Source of the DNA: Tipula vernalis
Lineage: Eukaryota > Arthropoda > Insecta > Diptera > Tipulidae
Assembly: GCA_958295665.1 (NCBI GenBank)
Contig: OY282560.1
Coordinates: forward strand, 190,900,061-190,964,060
Reading direction: 5' to 3'
DNA: 64,000 bases
Below the pieces are notes generated by a model, which was not told the origin of the DNA, made no database searches, and saw nothing but the letters and a program-made list of their open reading frames with translations. Below, piece by piece: positions 24,430 through 34,142 of this stretch (position 1 is its first letter; each line of letters opens with the position of its first letter). The translations under genes were made by a program, and so were the position numbers.

Positions 24430-24496
24430 CCAGTTTCGAACTGATGAGCTTATGATTATGAAAAAATCAATCTTCTCATCAGGCCGCGGCGACTGG
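24430..24496 (-). ncRNA. Hammerhead ribozyme candidate, copy 1a
   Basis: On the minus strand: CCAGUC, GCCGCGGC, CUGAUGA, GAAGAUUGAU..., ...AUCAGUUC, GAAA, CUGG. Stem III is CCAGU/ACUGG, the cleavage triplet is GUC, stem I is the short palindrome GCCGCGGC, and stem II is GAA/UUC plus UUGAU/AUCAG around a two-base bulge. Every invariant core residue is present. An alternative 8-bp hairpin (CUGAUGAG/CUCAUCAG) competes with the fold. Not tested for cleavage. Confidence 0.6.
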
Positions 24497-24932
24497 ACTG
24501 ATTATATCACAATTTACATTCTATATATACAGAATGTGCTGTGCGTTAAGTACTAGCGAATCGTACTAATACAGATGAATTCTCTTACAATCTTCGGAAC
24601 ATATTAAAATCATATAATTAAATAAATAGAATTCTGTCTATTAGTCGGTTTCGTTGAATTACTGTTCGTAAATACTAATATACTTCTCGTGTTAATCGAA
24701 ACACACTTAAAATGGTCTAATCACCGGTAGCATATTAGATATTACATGAATTATTTAAAATTCAACAAAAAATTAATAAAAAGTAAAAATTGGCGTACAC
24801 AGAAATAGAGCTGTGTTGAATATTGTGAAGAAGAAAAATTGTAAGAGAATTCATCTGTATTAGTACGATTCGCTAGTACCTAACGCACAGCACATTCTGT
24901 ATATATAGAATGTAAATTGTGGTATAATCAGT

Positions 24933-24999
24933 CCAGTCGCCGCGGTCTGATGAGAAGATTGATTTTTTCATTATCATAAGCTCATCAGTTCGAAACTGG
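24933..24999 (+). ncRNA. Hammerhead ribozyme candidate, copy 1b
   Basis: Plus strand: CCAGTC (24933-24938, predicted cut after 24938), GCCGCGGT (stem I, now closed by a G-U pair), CTGATGA (24947-24953), GAA..., TTC (24989-24991), GAAA (24992-24995), CTGG. All core positions are intact. It lies about 45 bases upstream of the element's fixed 3' end. Confidence 0.62.
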
Positions 25000-26252
25000 A
25001 TTGAATTCTCTTACAATCTTCGGAACATATTAAAATCATATAATTCAAGTTGGTTTCTTCTGCTTTTTTTTTTCGAACAACTCATCATTAAAAAAATTAT
25101 TAAAACAGGAATAAGGCGTCTTGAGATCGTAAAAACTCTCTGGAAGTTTCGAGTCACCCCTGAACACAATTTCGTTTCGATGAAGAACAAAATTTTTTTT
25201 TCTCCAAGTTATCTTTGAAAATTCTGTTGACTTCAAGTTAATGTTTGCAGCACTACCAGCAAACCCATCATTATTTGGTTGGAAGCTAAGACCGCATTCT
25301 TAAAACACAGGTAAGGGAGAACAGGGCCGCTTAGCTGGTTTTTCCGGGAGCTTCGATAACGGTTATGCTTTTGGCTGTTGTTCTATGTGTGATTACATCG
25401 ACGAGGTCTCTGGCTGTGGCTCAACTTATGGTGGTTGTATATGTTGTTCTGTTGTTGTTGTCTGTGATGAAAATTCAAAGGGCGGTGGCTCAACTTCTAC
25501 TGGTTGTATATGTTGTTCTGTTGTTGGTGTTTTCTGTGATGAAAATTCAATGGGAGGTAAATCGAGGCTCGTATTCATCCGCTTCACTGTCGCTTGTTGC
25601 ACTGCTTATTGAATTCTACATATCCTGAATTTTCTCATCAGTCATAGAGCTAAGGTTATACGGTCGACGAAAACCTGTTGGGCGTACCTTAACCCCTTCC
25701 TGTTTCCCGTTTCGTAGCATTTCTGAAGGCAACAGTCCAATTCAGTTGACAAAATAGCAAAAACAAAAACAAAACAACCAAAGGTAGACCCAATCCACTT
25801 GAAATATTTTCAAACATAAACAAACATGTATATATTAAAAAAATTTATCAACCGGCAAGTCCGCCTTTGGACGGTGTTTACATAATAGGCACAGAGGCAT
25901 GCTAATATTTTTTTATCACTAGACAAATTTCAGTATCACAAAATATACAAATTTTCCAACTTACCAATAATTTTTTGAACAAAATCAACGACTCAAAATA
26001 TTTTTTATTTATTTTTTAAAATTCTAATGTACAGAAAATAATTTTGTTATAAATTTGACAATAAAATTCGACTTGTCTGTGGAAATAATACAAAAGATAA
26101 CCGTTACAATATACACAACTAAACTATAGTATAGAGAACTCATACATGTGTAACTCTATCTCGAAGGTAAAAGAGAAAATAACAAGTATCTATTTATTTT
26201 TGTTGTTTTTGTGTACCTCGTCTAAAGGCAGGACTGCCTAGTAGAGGGTTAA

Positions 26253-27479
26253 CTTCTGAGTAAAACAACTGGGCCTATTCCTTTTCAGGTCACCAGTTAT
26301 ACCCTTTAGCGACATTGTAAATTGAAATATAAAAAATCTCTTACGGTAATATTTTATCGCCTTCTTTATTCGCGAAATGGTTTAACTGTGTGATCACATT
26401 TTACCTTTCATGATTTACACATTTTATGTTTCATGAGTAGAAACAGGAAGAATTCGAATACTTCAAGGACTCAAACTATTGGTTGTTCCGGCTGTTTGTT
26501 ATTTTTCATGGAATTTTTGGAGTACCTCCCACGTGACATGTTCATGGTGAGATTGCACTTTAGTTGGTTTATCTTCATTAGAAAAGAATTCTTGCTGCAT
26601 AACAGTAAATTCAGATGTTGTCAAATTAAGCGTTTCCAAGAAGTTCAGAGCTTTCTAACAACCAGGTGATGACGCAGGAAAATTTGTATTCAATTCATTA
26701 GACCTAGGGATAGCTCTACATCACTCCCTATAAGTGAAGAGATTTTTTTTTTTAAACGACGCTTTGAAACTCGTGATTCGCTTTAAATTTTACGTTTTTT
26801 AAATTTCGTAAACGGTCTCGTAGTTTAATACCGACGTTAATTTCTTTGAACGCTTACTATAAACTCCAAGGAATGTCCCCAAAAGCGGCATCTAAAGCAC
26901 AACATCAATCCGAAGCCCAAAGGATTAGTCTAAAAAATGAAACTGTAAAGCTCCTTTCAATAGGTGAAGGTATTTATACACATTTTGCAATGGTAACAAC
27001 AGCAAATGCAGAATTGGTTTAACAGCCAATAACGGCTAATTATTGGACAAAGGGGAAACGCAACATCGAGTCCAATTTAAATCTCAACCCACATGGAAAC
27101 GGATAGAAATCATCAACTATAATTAGCGTAGAGTAGATAACTTCGGATTGGACTTTACATTTACTGAGCTAAGTTGTTATAATATGTTACTTTAACTAGC
27201 CTGCGAGAGAGAGAGAGAGAACCAAATAAATACTAAGCAATAACTAAATAAATTTTCATGCCAGTCATCCTCTTTAAAAAACATACGATGAGCTGCTAAT
27301 ATAGTATTTTGGCAACAGTAAGCAAAATTATTCATAAATAATAAATTTAAAGAAAATCAATTCAATATTTAACATAATTAATGAATTTAACAATTTAAAA
27401 TATCTTATTAATTCAAAGAAATAGTTTGAAACTTCAAAGGTTCCTGGCCTATCCAGGATCCTATTGAAAAATTTATCAA
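26253..27479. other. No gene recognised
   Basis: Short frames only. A (GA)n run of 8-9 units lies near 27206. Nothing else can be assigned. Confidence 0.45.
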
Positions 27480-27990
27480 TTCCTTAAAAATTGAAAATAG
27501 CGAAACGAGCAACTTAGGTTTTACTGAACTAAAATTGAACAAAAATTGGCAATAAAAACTGCAGTCTTAATGAGTTCTGCGTAAATTTTTCGATTTTGAA
27601 CTCTAGATTAAAAGATTTAAAAAAAATAATCTCCTGAAACTTTTTTAAAGTAATTTTGAAAAACAAACTTCAAAAAATCTTGGAAAACCAATATCTCAAG
27701 TTGTTGGGGATTGCCTGGGCTTTTTGATGTTACTGAATATGAACTGAAGCTTTAGAAAATCCTAGATAGCGAATACAGAATGGTGCCTACAAACATAAAA
27801 AACATTATTGAAGAAAAATTTAAGGAATTGACAATCTCTTCGTGATGAGTTCTAGATTAAAGTGATACAAATTATTGCTCTAAAGGTTTCTTTTAAAGGT
27901 ATTTTGAAAAAAAAACTTTATCACGAAGTAACTAAAAAAATAACAAAATCGGGTGATTTGTAGAATCTTAACTAAGAACAGGTGAAATTT
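27480..27990. repeat. Two-copy degenerate tandem duplication, period ~250 bp
   Basis: Matching blocks recur about 252 bp apart: GAACTCTAGATTAAAAGAT near 27598 and GAGTTCTAGATTAAAGTGAT near 27848; CTCCTGAAACTTTTTTAAAG near 27632 and CTCTAAAGGTTTCTTTTAAA near 27878. Divergence is high, and no coding function is visible. Confidence 0.5.
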
Positions 27991-28099
27991 AATTACTACT
28001 CAAAATTTGCAAATTTTGGAAATTTTATAATTTGAATAATTCATCAAAAATTTATTTTATACAACAATATGTAGGTTAAATGATAGTTGACAATCAAAA

Positions 28100-29480
28100 T
28101 TAGTTCCTAAGTCAGTAACTTCAGGTACACTAGGCAAAATTGGGAAATAATATTATTATCACACCATTTTTGCAGATTATCTAAATTTTGTTGATAGTTC
28201 AGAATATCATTAGAGAATTTTATAGCACAATACATCCTTAAATCATCAGCATATAATAGACAATTGCAGAAATTAAATATATTAATGATATCATCATTAG
28301 GCCGCGAATATGCGAAAGTTCTTTTTAAAAGCTTGAGAAACCCTATAATGCACAAGGATTATTGATAAGCAGTTAATTCAATATGACGCAAATCGGTGTA
28401 AACAGTATTAAATTTGTAATTTGATTTTATACCTTTGTAGCTTAACCAACAAATTTGTACTAGTTGACCGGCCTCGGAAGAATCGTTGCTGTTGAACAGA
28501 AATCATTTCTTTAAATTGAAAAAACAGGTGGTCAGATACAAAATACTGAAATAAATAGGCGTCATATATTAAATGTTCCAGTTACTAGAGAAATTCTGGA
28601 AATTAACATACTCATTAAGCAAGAATGATAACGGGTATGAAAATAGTGAGCTAAAGTCTTTTTAAAAGTTTATTCGTATTCCGTCAGAATCGCAGCCATT
28701 CTATTGCAGAAATAATATCTCCACTTGAGACTGTCGGTAATTCAATATTTTGATAATTGCTTTTTTTATCAAAAAAATTGGTTTGTTTAACACTGTAATC
28801 CAGTTTATAAACGGGATCTGCTCTTAACGCGATATTTCTAGACACGATATGGTACAAAACAGGATATGGTGCTAAATGCGATGTTTCTTCACCTTTATGA
28901 TGAAATTAAACATGTACGATGGAACTAGGATATGCGTTTTGAAATATTGCGTTTTGAAATATCGCGTTTTGTTCCAAATCGCGTTTTGTACCGTATCGCG
29001 TTTTAAAATATCGCCCTTTAAACACACTTTGAAAAAATTATTCAAATTCTTCGGAAAGATTCTGCATATTAGTTGCTTTCAGGGATTTATGATACATTGG
29101 AGGCTAGAAACCGGACGTGCTCTGTTTACCCTTAACAAACCCCAATAATCTATTTGGATTAAGCGTAGTCTCGCTTTCTCTATTAAACAAATTGTTATTT
29201 TAATCATTTGAGTGGTACTTGTTAAATTCCATCTTTAATCTGTATGTAATTTAAATTTCAAAAATTTTGTAGCATCTTTATTTTTACGATTATGCGAATT
29301 TATAAAACTGCTACTAAACCAATGAGGATAGTTATTAGATTTTTAAGAAGATAAGGAATATATCTTTTAATACCATCAAAATATAATAAAAACCATCAAC
29401 ATTGGTACCTAATTCAGAATCCGACAAAAATTAAATCCCAATTAAAAATGATTAAAAACTGGTGGAAACTATTTTAGCCA
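28100..29480 (-). pseudogene. LINE remnant (EN-RT linker and YADD region)
   Basis: On the minus strand, NNYPHWFSSSFINSHNRKNK near 29.34-29.27 kb resembles the conserved P-W-F segment between endonuclease and RT of Jockey/I-group LINEs. At 28355-28107 a frame reads CLLYADDLRMYCAIKFSNDI and NYQQNLDNLQKWCDNN, the YADD catalytic box and the segment after it. The RT part between them is missing or unreadable, and stops are frequent. It is a dead, internally deleted copy. Clade is uncertain. Confidence 0.7.
28826..29016. repeat. GCGTTTTG minisatellite with inverted partner
   Basis: GCGTTTT starts at 28934, 28949, 28964, 28981 and 28998, giving 15-17-bp units ending in ATC or ATT. About 60-110 bp upstream are inverted relatives (GCGATATTT near 28829, GATATGGTACAAAAC near 28846, GCGATG near 28878). 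The whole segment lies inside the LINE remnant and could be a small inserted palindromic element. Confidence 0.6.
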
Positions 29481-30460
29481 AGCTAATCAAAAATTTACAT
29501 ATACAAATCTTCACTTTCATTCAGGAGATATAAGATTTTAAGTTTTTAATTAGTTATTCCGCTCGTACAATTACAGCACAATTCATATTTTCTAATTGGC
29601 AATGAAGATGGAATATAAATTCTAAAATGAAATATTTTTTAGCTATTTATTAAATTGTGATTGACACTTTGGATTAAATTGTGAATTTAATTACATTGCA
29701 GCGGTAAACAATATAAGCCGACGGAAAGAATTCGGAGATGTGAAATGAACTAGATGTGACTGTGAGATGTGAAGCGAAGAGGAGAGATTAGATGAGGTTC
29801 CTCTGACATTTTTAAAATAGCAACTAATATTCGATTCCAAAACTCTGCTTGATTTATTTGGGCATTCGATAAAAAAAAAATCTTCACCTTCTTTGACTAA
29901 ATAAAAATTCCTTAATAAGGATAATAACGATAATAAAATTCCGTGTTTCATGTTGGTATTCTTATGTTAAATGATATATAATCGCTCGAAAATTCCATCA
30001 GCTTTAGGAACAAGACGAATACATGGAACATTGATACCAAATAAAGCAGCCAAATATTTTGAGAATATTATTCGTTAATGGCATTACGATTCAGCCGCAA
30101 AACAAAAATCCATTTCCTAGGTTTTAACTTCAAGCAAATCTAGGCCATTCCTAGTACCAATACCAATAATTGGCTCATTTTGTTGTCTATAATTGGTAAT
30201 AAATATGATTGGTAATTAAATCCTTAAATACATTGCAAACCCAAATAATATTTGGGTTTTTATCAAAATTTTGGAAGGGATTCTTTCAATTGAGCAGCAA
30301 CCACAATGAAATTTAAGTCCACAAAAGGCTTGACAAGTAATGGTTCTAGCATTAGCTGCCTTACAAGTCCCACATAAGTACGAATATGTATCATATGCCT
30401 TGTGGAATGTTCACTAAAAATAATTGTTGATGAGTATATTTCTGAGCCAGTTGTTTTCAT
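29481..30460. other. No gene recognised; possible minus-strand coding relic
   Basis: An 82-codon minus frame at 30511-30263 (TIIFSEHSTRHMIHIRTYVG) is interrupted by element copy 2 and the SINE. Part of the former frame may continue beyond 31.39 kb. I do not recognise the family. The rest shows nothing. Confidence 0.3.
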
Positions 30461-30684
30461 GAACGGTTTTTTTACTTTATTAATTTTTTTGTTGAATATT
30501 AAATAATTCATGTAATATCTAATATGCTACCGGTGATTAGACCATTTTAAGTGTGTTTCGATTAACACGAGAAGTATATTAGTATTTACGAACAGTAATT
30601 CAACGAAACCGACTAATAGACAGAATTCTACTTATTTAATTATATGATTTTTAATATGTTCCGAAGATTGTAAGATAATTCAAT

Positions 30685-30751
30685 CCAGTTTCGAACTGAT
30701 GAGCTTATGATTATGAAAAAATCAACCTTCTCGTCAGGCAGCGGCGACTGG
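30685..30751 (-). ncRNA. Hammerhead ribozyme candidate, copy 2a
   Basis: Same 67-nt layout as copy 1a, with core CUGACGA. The changed base is position 7, the one core position that is free in the CUGANGA consensus. Stem I (GCCGCUGC) has one mismatch. CCAGUC, GAAA and stem III are intact. Confidence 0.55.
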
Positions 30752-30930
30752 ACTGATTATACCACAATTTACATTCTATATATTCAGAATGTGCTGTGCG
30801 TTAAGTACTAGCGAATCGTACTAATACAGATGAATTCTCTTAAGAAAATTCATCTGTATTAGTACGATTCGCTAGTACTTAACGCACAGCACATTCTGTA
30901 TAATAGAATGTAAATTGTGGTGTAGTCAGT

Positions 30931-30997
30931 CCAGTCGCCGCGGCCTGACGAGAAGATTGATTTTTTCATAATCATAAGCTCATCAGTTCAAAACTGC
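30931..30997 (+). ncRNA. Hammerhead ribozyme candidate, copy 2b (core damaged)
   Basis: CCAGTC, GCCGCGGC and CTGACGA are present, but the downstream core is AAAA in place of GAAA (30990-30993) and stem III has lost its last pair (CTGC). It should be inactive. Confidence 0.5.
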
Positions 30998-31055
30998 ATT
31001 GAATTCTCTTACAATCTCCGGAACATATTAAAAATCATATAATTGAACGGTTTTT

Positions 31056-31382
31056 TTGTTGTTGTTGTTGTTTCTTGATTTATTTTTTACCGTCCTACTT
31101 TACGCCTGGAGTAGCCAAATCGAGGACGGGCGGCTACAGGTCCGTCTTTGAAAACCACCTGCACATTGCATTGCTTCATGCCAACCTGTAGTCCTGACAT
31201 GAAAGGTGGGTCGGCCCATGGATTCTGCACTCTCAACAGGGGGTCATAGATGTGTTCATCTTCATCATCGATCGTAATCAGATGATGAAAAATCCCTTTT
31301 GCATCCCGCCCCTATAGGGATTCGAACCCGGTACCTCCCGATCCAACCGCCGCAGCTTTAACCACTGCGCCGTTTGCTCGGT
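31056..31382 (-). mobile_element. tRNA-derived SINE, copy 2
   Basis: Minus-strand copy of the SINE at 12.7 kb, with the head (ACCGAGCAAACGGCGCAGTGG) at 31382 and an A-rich tail with AAC units near 31056-31075. The B box GGTTCGAATCC is intact (complement at 31319-31329). Target duplication GAACGGTTTTT at 31045-31055 and 31383-31393. The 3' end stops about 55 bp earlier in the body than copy 1, suggesting subfamilies. Confidence 0.92.
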
Positions 31383-31393
31383 GAACGGTTTTT

Positions 31394-33340
31394 ATTGAAT
31401 AAAAGGGTGAAATTTTAGAGACACTACAATAAATTTAAATTTTTTATATTTTTTATTTAATTCATTGTGGAGATTGGCATCATTTAAGTTTTCGTCATTT
31501 TTATGTGTAGTTTAGTTAGATACCTTAAGTGTAATCCAGTAAAAGCGTCTTGTAGTTTAAACACTTTTTGTAGCAAAAAACGTTAAAATTGGTGGTGGGC
31601 GCTCCCAAAATAGAAATTTCGGTGAATTACAATTTATTTTAACTAAAACCCAAGAAAAGCACAAGGCATATACAGTAAGCAAAAAGTCGTTGTAAAACAC
31701 TGCTGCCCGAAAACTTAAAGCACACAGGTAATTGTTTATGAATTTTAATATTTGTCTTATAATAATTACTGTTTTGTTTTAAAGAACAATCTGTAAATTA
31801 GAAAATAATCAAGTTTTGATTGCACCTTCTAGTTTAAGTTTTACTACTTTTACAGTCAATATTTCAGACATTGAATTGGAATACATAGACCGCGAAAAAT
31901 ACCTATAACTTATTCGAGCATTACCATACCCCTAATCCAAATAATTAATTCCAATATTTTCATAGCACCCTTATAGAACGTAAAATTATGACACGAATTT
32001 ATTAATAAACCTAATCGGTTTTTAACATATGGGTTTGACCAAATTTTCAAACTAAACTTCATACCGCACGATTTTTCTTCAAAACGAAATTTATTGAATT
32101 TTTTTGATTAGCTAACATCCTCTGAACACAATATGAATTAAATTTAACCCTACAACCAGGGGAACGAGAACTATCAAGCAGTTGAATTGACAATCCTCGC
32201 ACCTACAAACCGACGTCCCCTAATCTCGGCTGAAATTTCCAATAACTAAACGAGAAAATTTCGAAGCCAGTACCTAAGGAATTAAAAGCTTTTATTTTTA
32301 ATTGGCAATCTTTTAAAAGCCCATACAACTTAAAGTATAAATGTACAAAATTGAGAAGCTTTGATTTCATAGAGAAAAAAACGGTCGAAAGCTCACACAT
32401 GTTGTACAAAAAGTAAGCACTTCCATCCAACGATGGTTAGACACATACACTAGAATAGTCAGAACATTTTAAGCGGGAGTCTGTACTTTATACAGAAATC
32501 TAAAACTTTATGTCAATGATTCAATGAAACAATTTTGACCTCAAGTAACCTTTAAGTCAAGAAAAATGCCTATTTGAATGAAAATAAAGGGAATGTTATT
32601 CTATAATGTAACATCACCAAATTTTATTGCAACTAATATTTACTTCTAATAACCAATTATTTCTAGAGCTCAATATCGTCTAAGCGTAGACTTGGGGAGC
32701 TTTCTACAAACCACAACAAAAAATCAAAAAAATTAAAGAAAAGTTGTATACAATCAGTATCCTATGGAACAAGGAAGGGGAAATAACAATTGCATTAGCG
32801 GATTTTTTGGAAGCAACATTCATTTTAAAAACTGATAAAACAACTACCAAAAGCTTAATCCTTATACACTACTAACCGTAAGCTATTTTCAACAACGTTA
32901 CTTAATACAATAAATCATACCAGAGGCGTGCATCAGTCACTCGAGAACAGATGGCTGGAAAAAATCGTTTACTAATAGCAAAACTGTGGTTAGTATGCTT
33001 CTTGTTGCTAACTGAAGCCGGGCGTTTATAAATGCTTTAGATTTGTCAGGTGATTCTGAAAATACCGACAAATTACTAGAAATTGTTGAAACTCAAAAAA
33101 TTTGCGGTGATACCTGACAATGTCAGTGTTACGTTTAAAATGGGGAAAAACGTTAACCACGTACTATGCCATACGACTTGTAATGGCCATATTGGTAAAC
33201 TGTTTGCACAGGATTTTCCGAATTATAATGGGATTGAAAAAGCCAACTTTGTTTTGAAATAACTCAGACACCGTGATTTTGAAAAATATAATTTTAAAAG
33301 GGGTGAATTTTGATGGAACTCCAACCATCTAAAGGGTAGT
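31394..33340. other. No gene recognised
   Basis: Only short frames with no recognisable motif. A few longer GC-balanced stretches (31.57-31.68 and 33.0-33.3 kb) may be old coding relics, but none gives a family signature I can name. Confidence 0.4.
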
Positions 33341-33843
33341 CCATCTAACGTTTGCAATTTAATTTGGCTCTAAATTCAAAGGCGAATGAATATGTTTCAA
33401 AGCAGTTTGTTTTATTAGATAAGGTATAATTTACCATGAAGTATGGAACACAGTTTCATTCAAATGATTTCCGTAGCTTGCTTTACAGTACCCCATTCTG
33501 TCAACACATTTTTTCAGAACATTTTTGATTTTATGGGCTCCTATCTCATCAATGGTATAACTTCGATTTGATCGAAGGGTGGTTAGCGTAACACTTTTTT
33601 TTAAATTCCAATTGATCCACAAATTGCCTTGTAGGTATTTCATTTCTACTGAATTTTCCACGTAAATTTCTTACAGTTGGGATAGAAGACTCACCACTTT
33701 GAAAGTAAGTTTTCAATATTTCCCAATTTTGTTCAAACGTAAAACGACCCATTTCGTAAATATCAAACATTAAACTAATTTTCTGTCATAACACGAATGA
33801 TGTAGGTGTTGCCACACTCGAAATTGCAAACGTTAGATGGACT
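33341..33843 (-). mobile_element. mariner/Tc1-like deletion derivative (candidate)
   Basis: A perfect 21-bp inverted repeat bounds the segment (33341-33361 and 33823-33843, beginning AGTCCATCTAACG). TA and TG overlap the outermost bases. On the minus strand, MGRFTFEQNWEILKTYFQSG and LRGKFSRNEIPTRQFVDQL resemble the helix-turn-helix (DUF4817-type) N-terminus found in insect mariner-like genes. One frame away, KNVLKKCVDRMGYCKASYGN resembles a transposase C-terminus. The catalytic middle is absent. An A-run (T-run on plus near 33594) marks the join. Confidence 0.5.
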
Positions 33844-34142
33844 GTCTCTAAACAGGGTAAAACCTAAAGTAATAAAATTAATTTTTGATGAAGAATTTTT
33901 TAATGAAACAAAAGAATCGGTCGAATTGACAACCCAATTTGCCATTGAACTAATAACTGTCAGTCAAGTGATAGGATTTTGCAGATGCTGCTGATTTGTG
34001 GTTGTAGATAAAATTGCCAGAAAAGTTCAAGAAGTACAAAACTGTTTTAAAAATCTGAAAACAAAAAATTTGAAATCCTTACGTTACAGCCTAAATCTCT
34101 ACTATCTCTACTAGAAACTCGATAAGTTGCAGTTAGAAGCAG
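33844..34142. other. No gene recognised
   Basis: Short flank between the mariner-like derivative and LINE A. The 62-codon frame at 33806-33994 has no recognised motif. Confidence 0.35.

Larger units (their letters stand above)
24223..25045 (+). mobile_element. Hammerhead-bearing inverted-repeat retroposon-like element, copy 1
   Basis: Structure: arm (24223-24415), core (about 24416-24598), inverted arm (to 24783), ~55-bp spacer, inverted core (about 24837-25020), then a truncated arm ending ...ATATTAAAATCATATAATT. It sits in piggyBac 1 between matching 11-bp flanks, CAAGGTGCTTT (24212-24222) and CAAGTTGGTTT (25046-25056), 9 of 11 identical. Copy 2 (30.47-31.04 kb) ends at exactly the same base, and the partial copy at 50.8 kb ends within a few bases. 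A fixed 3' end, variable 5' structure, long variable target duplication and inverted terminal repeats resemble Penelope-like retroelements. No protein is encoded. Confidence 0.8.
23367..25260 (-). pseudogene. piggyBac-like transposase, split and decayed
   Basis: The N-terminal part (25236-25058) reads SFYDLKTPYSCFNNFFNDEL, the usual piggyBac TP--YF--FF-DEL block. After the ~820-bp insertion the frame continues at 24214-23936 (YVDIKKKYQHFGIYVYLPLS), which fits the following FIGI-YM block. The catalytic core is at 23738-23367: YLILYFDHFYTSLPLLLYL carries the second catalytic Asp, GIYSLGTIRASRINNCKLP follows, and AVLWKDTKNVRLAST has the third Asp. A region of stops lies between 23740 and 23930 and the C-terminus is lost. 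A ~75-bp imperfect tandem duplication (25.41-25.56 kb) lies in the low-complexity N-terminal or 5' region. Confidence 0.88.
22651..26248 (-). mobile_element. piggyBac-like transposon 1, interrupted
   Basis: The right end reads ...TAGTAGAGGG followed by TTAA (26249-26252). The left end has TTAA (22647-22650), three extra bases and CCCTCTAGCC. Subterminal inverted segments are also present (GGCCGCCAAAAGGCGGGTTG near 22786 and CGGCAAGTCCGCCTTTGG near 25854). The transposase is on the minus strand and is split by an insertion at 24223-25045. Without it the element would be about 2.8 kb. The left end is imperfect, so its exact base is uncertain. Confidence 0.8.
30474..31044 (+). mobile_element. 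Hammerhead-bearing inverted-repeat element, copy 2
   Basis: Arm (30474-30660), core, inverted core and truncated arm ending at the same ATATAATT as copy 1, but without the inverted arm and spacer in the middle. It is flanked by a perfect 13-bp repeat GAACGGTTTTTTT (30461-30473 and 31045-31057). The arms share CGAAACCGACTAATAGACA and GTGTTTCGATTAACACGAGA with copy 1. Confidence 0.85.

Noticed and set aside
24421..24500. Simple CTGATGAG/CTCATCAG palindrome as the full explanation of the 24-31 kb cores
   Set aside because: It explains 16 bases only. CCAGUC, the stem I palindrome, GAAA and stem III lie outside it, and copy 2 breaks the palindrome while keeping the hammerhead consensus.
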